A stretch of DNA of 64,000 bases, taken from Lepidodermella squamata. Taxonomy: Eukaryota; Gastrotricha. Below the pieces are notes generated by a model that had not been told where the DNA came from, did no database searches, and saw only the letters and a program-made list of their open reading frames with translations. Both the position numbers and the translations under genes were made by a program. Position 1 is the stretch's first letter, and every line of letters begins with the position of its first letter. The stretch lies in contig JBLDXI010000045.1 of assembly GCA_047495785.1 (NCBI GenBank), positions 124,001-188,000 of the forward strand. Reading direction: 5' to 3'. Of the stretch, positions 36,493-47,115 are shown one piece after another.

Positions 36493-38121
36493 ATGAATAT
36501 TTTACCGATTTTCCCCCGAATTTTCAAGGATATTGGAGGTGTAGAATTGTCGGCTTTTTTTCACATTGGCTCAGATTTTCCATTTGCGGCTGTATCAATG
36601 CCGCGGCTACTCAACTTACCTATCTGTTATTTCAAACTCTACCATTTACGTCGCTGGTCAAATTTGATCATCGGTTTCGCCACTGTGATTGCTACGCTGG
36701 GCTTCTACAACACGTCGATCCAAGCAGCGGAAATGTTTGTAGTTTATTTCATCTGCATGAGGATTAGCAAATTTCCGATCGTTTTCGGATGGCTGGTCGG
36801 CATTGGCCATATTATTGTTTCTCATCAGTTTTCAAATATTTTCAAAGCTGATGGCAACTATTGGTACTCAGGCAATGCACATGCTAACATCTTCGCCGTG
36901 TGGTTTTGCATGTGGAGCGTCATGAGATTGTTCGTTATTGAAAAATTTCCCCGAATAGAGAATTTTGTATTAGATTTAGTATTATTTTTTGGAATAGGTT
37001 TTTGAAATTTCCTTTGAATTTGGAGCTGTTATAAATAATTTTAAATTTTGAAAAGGTTCTTAAAAAGGTTCCCTGATTAAATTAAAGCATTCTATTCGAT
37101 TTTAAGCAATTTTGACTTGTTCCTATTCGATCGATAATTATGCCCTCGTAACGATTTCTTCGATTTTAGTTAGTTTCAGAAGCGAATGGCAATGGCATCT
37201 AAATACCAAAGCTAAACGGAAGAATTGCGACGAATCCCAGAGGTCAAATGAGCCTGGTCAAGATTCGGAAAATTTGATTAAAAGAAATCGATTGCTTGAC
37301 GGTGAGCCATTCTGGAACGGAGATTAATTCTGGAGAAATTTTCAAGGAAATTCGGGATAAAAATGACGATTCTACGAATTCAGATGGACCAAAGCCAACT
37401 TTTGGCCTGTTGGATTTGTTCGCAAATTCCCGGTACACACCCACCATTGTCGCTTCAATCATCACTTGCCGTCATTACCACGACCATGTTGTATTACCTT
37501 TCACCTCAAGCAAGCCAGAATCGAGGCAATTTCACATTGTGCCTTTTATTCGTAAAGTGGCACTCGTTGTTTTCTGGCTCTTTTTCGCCATGATTTGGGA
37601 CGAGCCGTTCAGGCACTACACAGTGGAGCATTTTCATGATGTTTTGGACAACCTTGATTCGTATGGAATCGGAATTATCAGTTAGTGATTTAATTAATTC
37701 AATTATTCAGAAGATTATCTTTTAGCGTGGCATAGTACTAACCGGACAATGGCCCTTTCAGATAGTTGTCGACGGACTGTTGCGTCAAGCTTGCAACAAC
37801 CCTAAGTCGTTCATTTACGCGAAAATTCGGCAAAATTTGTCGCCGCAAGGTTGGAGGCGGTTAGAAGCGTTGGGTGGTGCTATTTCTTTCACCTTCTCGT
37901 GCTTTGCCTTCGCGTTTTTCCCCCATGGGCTGGGGTCCGGCTGTTATAGTTGTTACACGAGCTTTCCTACCATGCAAGTCCCTCGAAATTCGTTGTTTCT
38001 TCCTTAAATTTTGTTCAAGTTTTCAGCGCCAATCAATTGTTGGATTTACGTCCTTGGATCCTACGCCTGGGTACAAACAGTGTTTTGCTACGAAAATTGG
38101 GTCGTCGGAGCCAAATTCTAG
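36493..38121 (+). CDS. HHAT-like MBOAT family protein, core apparently missing
   Basis: Tentative exons 36493-36997, 37170-37301, 37336-37680, 37736-37948 and 38027-38121 join in frame to 429 residues. Many hydrophobic segments are present. The C-terminal part (VVDGLLRQACNN, IRQNLSPQGWRRLEALGG, CWIYVLGSYAWVQTVFCYEN) follows the pattern of the C terminus of Hedgehog acyltransferase/HHATL. The region containing RKVALVVFWLFFAMIW fits the helix before the MBOAT core. The roughly 100-residue core with the catalytic WHG-type His of HHAT is not seen between exons 3 and 4, where only a 55-nt intron lies. The 34-nt second gap may be an ultra-short intron or a frameshift. A further 5' exon is possible (for example within 36,340-36,432). 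It could be a non-enzymatic HHATL-type protein or a decaying gene. Confidence 0.5.
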
Positions 38122-38231
38122 CCACAATATTTAACAATGAAATGTAAAAAGTCACTCAATGGTTTATTATCTCGCATTTTAAAATATTCGTTTTACTACT
38201 GAGCAGAAACAATCGATTTTTGACTAGGGAT

Positions 38232-38841
38232 TTAGAAGCCTTTTTGAATGAAGAAATCGGAAATTTCTTGATGATAAATGCCATCGACCACCGCTGTCAT
38301 AGCATATTCTCGAACTTGAATGTGGATGCGTTTGGCCGTTCGTTTTTCCAGATAGCTACGCAGGTCAGCTTCGAATGCCTAAAATGGCTTGGATGTACAT
38401 TTGAAATTTTACAAAAATTAAATAAACCAACCCAAATGTCGCCTTCGATATTTTTTATCTTTGTATATTGCCGTAATCCCTTTTCCTTGGTTGGCACTTC
38501 TACGTAGACGGGAAACATGTGATTGCGAGTTCTCCGAACAGCATAAGACGTTTTTATTTCGGCTGATCGCAGAAATATTGAAAGAAAATGTACAAATAAG
38601 AATGGTTAGTGTCACCTTTCGGAGGAATCCAGCCAGATGGAGTCGGGTAGGAAGCATGGTTAGGTGGTTCTGGAACGAGCGGTTTTGGCAGCAAACGTTC
38701 AACCCACTCCCAGCGGTCATTTACGACTTCGTAGCCAGTGAATGGTGTCGTCGAATCACTGGAAGTCGCTCTTAGCTGTGATGTTAAATGAAGACGTGAG
38801 CAGACAGTTCGTGTGCTCCTTGCGAGACGCAAAAACTGCAT
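38232..38841 (-). CDS. MRPL49: MRPL49, mitochondrial large ribosomal subunit protein mL49
   Basis: Exons 38841-38616, 38562-38432 and 38378-38232 join to 167 residues. An Arg/Ser-rich mitochondrial presequence (MQFLRLARSTRTVC) leads into WEWVERLLPKPLVPEPP and NHASYPTPSGWIPPK, the hallmark of mL49. VRRTRNHMFPVYVEV and KIKNIEGDIW follow, then the C-terminal fold (RIHIQVREYAMTAVVDG) ending IQKGF. It is a structural component of the mitoribosome. It lies tail-to-tail with the HHAT-like gene, stop codons 110 bp apart. Confidence 0.93.
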
Positions 38842-40487
38842 TATTCAAAGTCTATATAAATAGATAAAATTACTCTGGATAAATCATTCGCATCGTCTAT
38901 TAAACATTAAAAAATACTTGGCTAGTCACTGACATTGATCAAAACTAAACACACGAAAGCAGCAGCTAATAGTGATCAATACGTTCTTCAGAGGAAGAAT
39001 TTCAATCATCAGGCTGATTCAATCAAGTATTGCGCTTTTCAGGAGGCCGGCAGGTGTTGGCATTTACCAGTAAAACTTATAAATTAAACTCTCAATGTAT
39101 AGGAAAAAAGAAGAAGAAAGTATTTCTCAGGCGGTGAAGCTAATATGAGCTGACTGCCAGGCGTTCCCAAGCAATTGGCCATTGAGACCAAGGATTTGCT
39201 CTGGTCTAACAGCAAAATACACCTATCATCCTTCTCTTTGGATCAGCCCCGACGTGTGCTGTGATAAACTTGGCTTCGAAAAATGGCGAAAAGGATTGAT
39301 TCAAAAGAAACGAGCTGAGGAATGAAGATCGGCACTGAGAAGACATAGCTCACTATTTCATCATCAATCCATTTTGAAAGTAAATCTAGAATGCCCATGC
39401 TTTGATTCCCGAACTGTTTACGGCAGTAAGTAAGTAAGTATTTTCTTCAGCTGAGCGCATTCTTAGCGGAGATCAGGTCGATTTGAATTTAGATAGGGGA
39501 AGTCATCCAACGAGCGCGATACGGAATTTCAATCATAGCCCACAGATCTGCATACTTCTTGGCATGCATTCGACACAACCCATACACGCCGTGAGTTTTC
39601 AGAGCCTGACTTTTCGCGGCACATTCAAAATTTTTTGTTTTCACTTTGTTAAAATAAACCATAAGTAAAACATATTTTTCAAATATTGTTTGCGCAAATA
39701 ACAAAAGTTATTCTCTTAGCGACGCGTTAACTGTTGCTAACGAATCCTGCAGTGCTCGTGTTCTAACTCATGACGCCCTGAGTACTCCTTTTCCGTCCAT
39801 GGCGTGGTCTTGAGAGTTGACTCAGACTTGCGTTTTATAGATTTTTTGTTCCCTGTTCTTCAAGATTCATGTCTTAGATTCATCAGGACTTCAGAAGATA
39901 CCGAGCATCAGCTTCGAGCAACTATGTGTAATTAGGTTTAGGCCATATTATTATTTACTGCTCAACGCAACTGCATACCAATTTGTGTAATCACCTTCGG
40001 TCAATTTTTCCTATTCGACTATTAAATAGCATTCAAAATTGAATGTACGATATGCGCATTCTTACCTGTATGGAATAATTTCTTTAAAGGTGGCCACAAC
40101 GATTGCACAACGGTCAAATGAACTTGGATCATCCTCCTTTCATTGCGCTGTTGCTTTTCTGAGTGTTTAACATATTAATTCTTGTGATGAATAGCTGATA
40201 GCATCAGTTTCTACTTCCGACGGGCAAAACTTAGATCATTCAAACTTGAGTTGTCAATCAGTAGTCTAACTTTCCTATTAAAATCAGATCTACTACGTGG
40301 GGTAAGAAGTAGGTAGATCACAGATTATCGATACGGCTAAAGCTTAAGTACGACTTTTATGTGACTTGACTGAAAGTGAGTTATGTAAAACATATATTCA
40401 CGCTGGGTTCGAAACATTCTAAAGGGTGATGGCTAAGCCGAGCTTCCCTTATATATCTATTCAATTTTGACAAATTAGGCTATCAGA
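38842..40487. other. Intergenic, MRPL49 to microtubule-inner-protein-like gene
   Basis: These two genes are divergent. I see no exon between them. A short AAGT microsatellite lies at about 39,426-39,440. ORFs are short and featureless. Confidence 0.5.
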
Positions 40488-41991
40488 ATGTCTGTTACCT
40501 TTGATTCTCAAAGAAGCATTCTAAACACAAATCGGGATGCGAAATCATGGAATATCGCAGAAAATCGCTTTCGTCGGCAAGGCGTGCCGGAATTTCCCCA
40601 AGCCCCGAAATCATTGTGGACCGAAGGAACTGTCAACAGCAATCCTTTGAAGCCTAACGAAGTCAGCAGTCAAGCACGATGGCCTTATCGCGATTTCGAG
40701 GGAACAACTGATCCTACTACTGGCTACGTCAGCGCTGGTGGTGACGTTGTTCGCAAAACCGGCGTGCACAACATAGCGGATTTAGAAGATGACAGATATC
40801 TGAGAAATCCAGTGGCTCGTGATGTCCTCAGAGATCAATTCTCGAAATTTCGCAATCTTTCATCGGCACCTCAGGGTGTGGAGCGTGGTATCGACTGTTT
40901 AACAACTTGGAGCAGTAAAAAGAAGGATCCTGGGTATCTAAGAGCCGAGATTGCTGGATTTGTTACCAATGAGGAAGAGAAGCGTCGGCTACCTGATGGA
41001 GATCAAGCGGTAAGGGAGTTGTAATAATGCCTACATAATCCCTAAATTCATATTATTTTCCGGTTATAGTCCGACCCAAATTTCATGAATTTGAGGAACG
41101 CCTTGGAACACCGCTATCGTTGGACCTCTGCTCAACGAAAGTACGATAGTTTTATAAGCTAGGGACTAATGGAAAGCTATTGATAATTTTTAGAACACTC
41201 GAGCAAGTGAAATGGGATCGCATGATTCCGGAGAAGTCGTGCATGTTTCCGATAACATACGAGAGGCACGCTGACCCTGTTTCTCTGACTTTCAAAAATA
41301 ACTCATATCCCACTCCATCTACTGATTATCAAAAACTCGGAGATACTTGGGACAAGTCACAAATAAGAAAAGGATATTATGACTCGCGTCCTCACACTTT
41401 TGTCTCTGTCATGCCAAGAGCTGGTCAACTTGTCGGCTACTGCGGCGAAATCGGCACAGCTTCTGACCCGAGCGAAAAAGATGATCCATATGTAGACCTA
41501 TCGAGAGACCTGCTTACCAAGAGACGGGGAGAAATTCCAGGCCTTTCTTATTCGTCTGCGTAAGTTCAATTAGCATTATTTTCTGCCTTTCGAGTAACGA
41601 GATGTATTCATACAATAGGAGTCCTCATATTCCTGGTTATACCGGAAAGTTTCAAATCAAGCCATCTTCTGCGTCTAAAGTTCCTCTTGGAGTTCAAGAA
41701 GACATTCCCACGACTGCCGATGTTCATCGGTGAGATAGATTTTGCAGTTCGATGAGCAGCTAGCTTTACGTCGTTTATTTCAGACATATACCTCTTGACG
41801 CTGAGCGTACGGATTTCGGAAAACGGGCTCCTTTTGCATCTATGGTTACCACCGTTCCTCCTCACAATCCGTTTAAACTGATACCTGAGCGCGGCACTGA
41901 GCCATTATCGTCTAACGACGTGGACAAACTATCCGCTGATGTGATAGTCGACAAAAAACGCTACGGCCTGGAAGGCACGATGCAGCTGTAA
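40488..41991 (+). CDS. Cilia/sperm microtubule inner protein-like
   Basis: Exons 40488-41009, 41070-41140, 41194-41559, 41619-41729 and 41784-41991 join to 425 residues. There is no signal peptide or TM segment. It is rich in Tyr, Pro, Arg and short extended motifs such as MFPITYERHADP, DSRPHTFVSV and SPHIPGYTGKFQ. The xIPGYTGxx element is the kind of motif found in ciliary and sperm microtubule inner proteins (FAM166/CIMIP and SPMIP groups), which lie along the luminal wall of doublets. I cannot assign the exact orthologue. The length is near that of SPMIP7/SPATA48, which is only a suggestion. An acceptor-like GACAAATTAG sits 9 bp upstream of the ATG. Confidence 0.65.
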
Positions 41992-42803
41992 GAAGAAATT
42001 CATCGGGCCAAATCAAAATTTCTCTACGCAACTTTGTACTCCACCGGAACCATAAATATATGTTGTATTTTTATCGCTGCTAATATATTTTTGTAAGGAA
42101 GTGTTATGAAATGTTGGTCGCAAAGCTGAAGTTCAAACATACAAGGTTTCGCGTATTAATACTCTGTTTGAGCTAAAATACCTACGAAGAAGCAAAAATT
42201 GAATGAAAAAGTAGCACAGCTATTCGTAGAAGAGTATTATGACGCGAACGCCCTGTAAGATGCCAATGGTTTATAAGGGAATTCATAGATGTGCTGAATA
42301 ATTGCATGAAGTCGATTAATTGATGGAATAAAAATCGAAAAATTTCTAAAATGTAATATTGTGGTGTTTCCAGGTTCCTAGCGTACCACAACCAAAAAAA
42401 TTCATATCTTGAAATTTGCTACTCACCTGAGCTGTATTCATCTCTCTGATGGCGTTTTATCTTTTTCAGGGCTACATTCTGTATTTTGAACGGTCTCTAT
42501 ATTCTATATTCGCCAGGGTTGAGGTAAAATTCAAGTCTACGGTACCCTGTCCGCAATCACCCCGCGTCACGGTAATTAATGAAATAACGAATTGGCTTGA
42601 AACAAATCGATGAGAGTGTGCTCGTCATTGTCCGCCAGGTGTTATTATTTTTATTACTAGCGTTCGAGTTTGCGATAACTGCATAAAACGTTGTCTCTCA
42701 TGTAATAAAGAATGACATCTCTCCTTTCTGATGATAAAGTGATTGAATAAATATTTAGCGCTCGACTTTCGGGAATTCGGTTTTTTCATTCGGGCATTGC
42801 CAG

Positions 42804-43055
42804 CTAGCCAAATACGTTCCCGCAACCACACCTGACGCCAAAACACGAACATTCTCTAAAAAAAATGAGAAAAAGTATAGACGAGACCGTCGAGTTGAAA
42901 CAAACTTACATGCCGTCACAGCAATTATTGCTTCCATACTGGCACGGCGCGCCACGTGGTGTACACACGGCTGACGTGGGCTCTGCCATGAAAGCGATCA
43001 AAATGCAAGCCAGAAGAACGGCCGCCATGATAACCCTCGATGCTCCAAGTGACAT
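42804..43055 (-). CDS. Secreted cystine-knot (agatoxin-like) peptide precursor
   Basis: Two exons (43055-42910 and 42855-42804) separated by a 54-nt intron with a strong GTAAGT donor and TTTTTTAG acceptor; 65 residues. A hydrophobic signal peptide covers about residues 1-29. The remaining 36 residues carry eight cysteines spaced C-x6-C-x6-C-C-x4-C-x-C-x4-C-x-C. This is the inhibitor-cystine-knot spacing of the agatoxin-like peptide group, which in arthropods includes both venom components and ordinary neuroendocrine peptides. The chain ends with Gly, a usual donor for C-terminal amidation, which favours a neuropeptide or hormone role. No toxicity is implied by the sequence. It is too small to stand out as an ORF, and an antisense ORF (42865-43227) masks it. 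Confidence 0.75.
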
Positions 43056-44050
43056 TTTAGCAAGTTATAAAGCTTACGAATGTTTTGTGAATACAGCTAC
43101 GGCTCAGGTGAAACAGGTATTTATAGCCCTGGCCACACTTGACCTCAAAAATAATACACATAGCATCTATATGACGAAAACAAAAGCATCAAAATACAAC
43201 AAAATTTACAAAAATATACCGTACTGACCGAATTAAAAGCCATGTTTGCTATTTTTTTCTCTAATGCTCGATCCAACGACGAAAAAGAGCGGCATTGATG
43301 AGAAACGTTCATTGATGAGAAACGCTCAGAAAAACTAGTCCCATGATTGAAATATTGCTACCTTATCGTTTATTTGAGACTGAAATTATTTTCGGGAAGT
43401 GCGGTAAAACTTTGTTTGCTTCAAATGTAGTAAAAAATATGTAACATCTTGGTGAATCGCGCATCATCATGACCACTTGCCGTCATTAACTCCTGGGCAC
43501 CACAAAGTTTGTGCTTCTTTCAGGCAAAACGAGAACGGCGATTCTCTTAAAATTTAAAATGTTGTACCTCACAATGCATCAAGCATTATTTTTTATTGCA
43601 TCCTTTCCGTTTTCAAAGCAAAACCGCGGCGAGGGAATCTTGAAAAAAAAATTATTTTCTTTTATTTCACTTTTTACCCTTTTATTCAGACAATAAAGAT
43701 AAAATTGACTCATTTGCATAGAGAGTGCTCACTCCCCATCAAAACCATACAACCATACAACGGTATGGGGGCCATATATATATAGGATTAAGCCATTGAC
43801 CTGGAACCTGGAGAATACAAAACTGAACTAATTTCAAAACCATCGATCGCACAAATCGCTGGCGCTAGCGCTTCGATTATTGGTTACAGGGCCGGGCTTT
43901 GGGTCATCGCTAGAGTAAGAGACGGCCGATTTTTTGATACCCAATTTACCACAAGGTAGCTATCTTAGAAGTGGTCGATAGGCGACCGAAAAGTCAACGT
44001 CCACTTTTGACCTTTGACACGTTTGAGGCAATCCACACCTGGATCTAAGG

Positions 44051-44456
44051 TCAAATTGAACAACCTATTGAAGTTATTCATCAGGTGAAGACGATCATTT
44101 TGGCACCTGATTTAGATCTGGAACCCTCATATTTTGACCGCTGCAAATTTTCAAAATTAATTCACCCTTAAAAGGCATTTTTGACTGTTTTCAGCAGTTT
44201 TTCACTGAGTAATCATTGTTGCGTAATTATTAAAAAGAAGTTTATTAGCTTAATTTTGAACATCCAATTTTGATGACTCATCATGGTCGTTCGCACGCAC
44301 AAAATAAAGATTTTTTGCTTAAAAAGTGCTTTTTAAGGGTGAATTAATTTTGAAAATTGCAGTGGTAAAAATATGGGGGTTCCAGATCTAAATCAGGTGT
44401 CAAAATGATCGTCTCCAACTGATGAATAACTGATCAATAGGTCGTTCAGTTAGTTG
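44051..44456. repeat. Foldback (inverted-repeat) element
   Basis: The left arm (about 44,051-44,184) and right arm (about 44,322-44,456) are inverted copies of roughly 130 bp with high identity. For example CCTGATTTAGATCTGGAACC on the left pairs with GGTTCCAGATCTAAATCAGG on the right. The central spacer is about 140 bp. It is probably a MITE or foldback transposon, able to form a long hairpin if transcribed. Confidence 0.8.
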
Positions 44457-44586
44457 AACTCGCCGAAATTTATACGCTCTATAACACCTTGATCTGTTTA
44501 TTGGCAACTCAGCCAAATGTTCAATATCGGATCAAATGATAATTTGTTCATCGAGTGTTAAAAAATCACTAGTTTTTTATCACTGC

Positions 44587-45242
44587 TTAGATATCCTTGA
44601 CTTGGGTGCGGACAGGGGCCGACCAGATCGGGTACATTTTCTGGCACTTTTGCATCTCCTCGATGGTGAGACGCGGCAGGGCAGCCTCGACGTACAGAAC
44701 GCCGTCCTTGCTGTAGTGCGACTTGACTTCGAGCTTGTTGACGTCGCCAACGTTCAAGTCACTAGGGAAGTAGTACTTGCGCTCGTACTAAAAGAAAATC
44801 AAATTAAACTGGAAATTTTCCAATCGATTTGAACTCACAGTGCGCTTGATCTCGTGCTCCTTAGCGTCCTTGATGTGGTGGGCGGCGTTGACTTCGATGT
44901 AGCGGTCCTTGGTGTACAGGCTATAAGCAACAAAATAAGTTCAATCTTTCATTTTCAGATGAAAAATTACGTGACGCGGATGTCCTCAGGCTTGTAGCCG
45001 GGAATATCGAAGCAGAGGCTCAGGTAGCGCTCGCCGTTAGCGTCGTAGCGAATCGGGTTCTGGAAGGTGTAGTACTCGACGGATGAAGTCGGGCGGCCAG
45101 GCAGTTGGACCATCGAAGTGGAGAATTCACGAGACCACGGGTAGGTGTCGGAAACTTCCTTAACAGCGGGGAAGGACGGGCGCTTGCCGTAGGCCATTGG
45201 GTTGTTGTAGGCCCAGTAAGGAATGCCAGCGGAGAACGACAT
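44587..45242 (-). CDS. Small heat-shock protein (alpha-crystallin/Hsp20)
   Basis: Exons 45242-44971, 44920-44839 and 44787-44587 join to 184 residues. The alpha-crystallin domain runs from about residue 65: RYLSLCFDIPGYKPEDIRVT, then RYIEVNAAHHIKDAKEHEIK (replacing the common AxHEE element), YERKYYFPSDLNVGDV and DGVLYVEAALPRL. ATP-independent holdase chaperones of this type form oligomers that bind unfolding proteins. The N-terminal arm is Pro/Tyr/Phe-rich, and the C-terminal tail lacks an obvious IxI motif except VKDI at the end. Codon use is rich in C-ending codons compared with neighbours, suggesting high expression. A TATAAA box lies 81 bp upstream (45323-45328). Confidence 0.9.
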
Positions 45243-45322
45243 GACTATTCAGATGATGCTTGTTTGAGACAAGATTTTCGAAGTTTGAGAAATTCAATGT
45301 TGAAGCTCCGGAAATTGGCTGC

Positions 45323-45328
45323 TTTATA
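45323..45328 (-). promoter_or_regulatory. TATA box of the small HSP gene
   Basis: TATAAA on the minus strand lies 81 bp upstream of the start codon. TTC/GAA half-sites resembling heat-shock elements occur at about 45,277-45,295, but they fall between the TATA box and the ATG, so their role is doubtful. Confidence 0.45.
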
Positions 45329-45741
45329 TGCGTTAAAATTCGCGCGCTTCAGATGGCGTGTGCTGTCTAAATCTAGTGTTATTTTGCCCAAAAACGTTTG
45401 CCAAATCCGCACGTGTCACTCGGTCGCACTCAGCGTCACAAGATATAAAAGATAAAATGTTTATCCAAGATCATTTCTTCATCCTGGTGCTGATGTCTAT
45501 ACTGATGCACTGATATCGCCGATATCTATATAATACCTATTTAAAGATTAAAGAGATTTTCCAACTTATTTCGTTCGACTAAAAAATTCGATTATTCGAT
45601 AATAAAATCAAAAAATCATTATGAGGAATAACGGTTAAAATTCGATTCTATTATAAAATCTGTGATTTTAATAATGCGAAGCTTGAATAACCGCAAAATA
45701 ATCACTTTTCAACTCCTCGTCCAGGTGAATTCTTAGGTGTG

Positions 45742-46022
45742 ACTTTTTTCATCCGACCAATGTCTTATTTCATCCGACAACCAAAAATGCGACTAAAATC
45801 ATCCGTCATGAAAATATCGATTTTCTCGATTTTCTCAAGTTCGATTTTTCTGTAGGGGCGTACCCCTTTTATGCTCCCTATTTGTCCCCTGAACCGGCGG
45901 AATTTTATGGTGAAAGATTCATGGCGATCCGAGTAGTTACTTTTTTACTGTAATTTTTTGAAAATATGAAAAAGCATGTCGGATGGTCGGATAAAAAAAG
46001 ACATTGGTCGGATGAAAAAAGT
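45742..46022. mobile_element. Short inverted-repeat element (MITE)
   Basis: The ends are inverted copies: ACTTTTTTCATCCGACCAAT at the left and its complement ending at 46022, extending over about 40 bp with few mismatches. The CATCCGAC motif recurs inside. Its right edge meets the start of the duplicated gene fragment at about 46,030. Confidence 0.7.
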
Positions 46023-46029
46023 TTTCCCC

Positions 46030-46445
46030 GCACCGGCTTGTCGGCTTATCAGCATTGGATACATGCCGTACCGTTCAATACCTTATCAAACATCAGGAAC
46101 TAACTCATTGCTGAGTAGTAGTAATAATGACGTCTAGCGAGTTGGCGGTATTAGTTTGATTACCGATTTTTATTGAAAAACAAGAAACAACATTCGATAT
46201 CGCGTGATTATGTCATGTTACTCCAGGAACCAGGAACCTCGTTTGGTCTCAAACGTTTTTTATGCACTCTCTCTCAATTTGAAAACTCAATTTGATGAGA
46301 TGTTGGATGTGGCAGGAACCTCCGCGTGAACCTTGGTGCTGACCTTGCGGGTTGGCATCTTTTCCCAGCCAAGCTCAGGTACCTGAAAATTCAGTTATTT
46401 AGATTCGATCCGCAGCTCTGATTGATTCCAAAGCCAGGCATTGAC
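46030..46445 (+). pseudogene. Truncated fourth copy of the LU-4TM-propeller gene (3' end only)
   Basis: This block is a diverged direct repeat of 49,358-49,808, the last codons and 3' flank of paralogue A. Shared words include CTTGTCGGCTTATCAGCATT, GAAACAACATTCGATAT and CTGAAAATTCAG. The frame is broken by small insertions (for example the extra TAGTAG near 46,120), so it cannot encode the end of the protein. Nothing of the rest of the gene is present. It fits a remnant left by unequal exchange or deletion. Confidence 0.8.
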
Positions 46446-46804
46446 TCAACAAATTGAAAAATGGAGTACAGTGAAAATTGTATTATCCGGGCTGGTCTAA
46501 ACCGGACGACTTTCGGTGGCTCGAAAAATGGACTTAACATGTAATGTTGGTTATTGGTAGGCTCAAAGTGAATATGGCTAGATATTGATGCTAGTGATGT
46601 TTTTTTTCTTACGAACTAAAACACGCGACACCATCAGCCAGCCGTACGGCTGGCCACTGCAAAAAACTATACATCGGTTAGAAAATTCTTTCAGTAAAAA
46701 AGTAAGAAAATGAAAACAAATAAAGACGCAGAGGAGAAAAAAAAACTACCAGTGAAATTTGTTTTGCACAAAATGAAAATGTAAATGAAAAAAGGCGTAG
46801 GATG

Positions 46805-47092
46805 ATCGTTGAATAACTCGGCTTATCACTCGTCGCCTCGTAACGGCATGAGACGTAGCTATTTTTCTCGTAAACAACCCAGCTGCGGCGTCCTACGTCT
46901 CATGCGTAACGAGAGGTAGTAAACAAGGGCCCAAGTCCGAGTTATTAACCGACGCTAAATATAGGATACTAAGTGATCACAGAAATTTTATCGCACGTAA
47001 GAGATAAAATTCTCTTAAGGGTTATTTTCGAAGCCGTCTTTATCGATAAAAGTTAACTTTATCTCATTAAGTCGGCTTCAAAAATACATTTT
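46805..47092. repeat. Two inverted repeats upstream of paralogue A
   Basis: Inverted copies lie at about 46,810-46,850 and 46,900-46,955 (GGCATGAGACGTAG pairs with CTACGTCTCATGCG; AATAACTCGG with CCGAGTTATT). A second hairpin spans 47,024-47,092 (GAAGCCG pairs with CGGCTTC), ending 24 bp before the ATG of paralogue A. Confidence 0.6.
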
Positions 47093-47115
47093 TGGTAGCC
47101 ACAGGCCACATTTAA

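Noticed and set aside
42865-43227. 120-codon plus-strand ORF
   Set aside because: It is the antisense shadow of the cystine-knot peptide gene, which has a signal peptide, cysteine pattern and good splice sites; this ORF has no family features.
45277-45295. Heat-shock element controlling the small HSP gene
   Set aside because: TTC/GAA half-sites occur, but downstream of the TATA box and with imperfect spacing, so I did not list it as a separate site.
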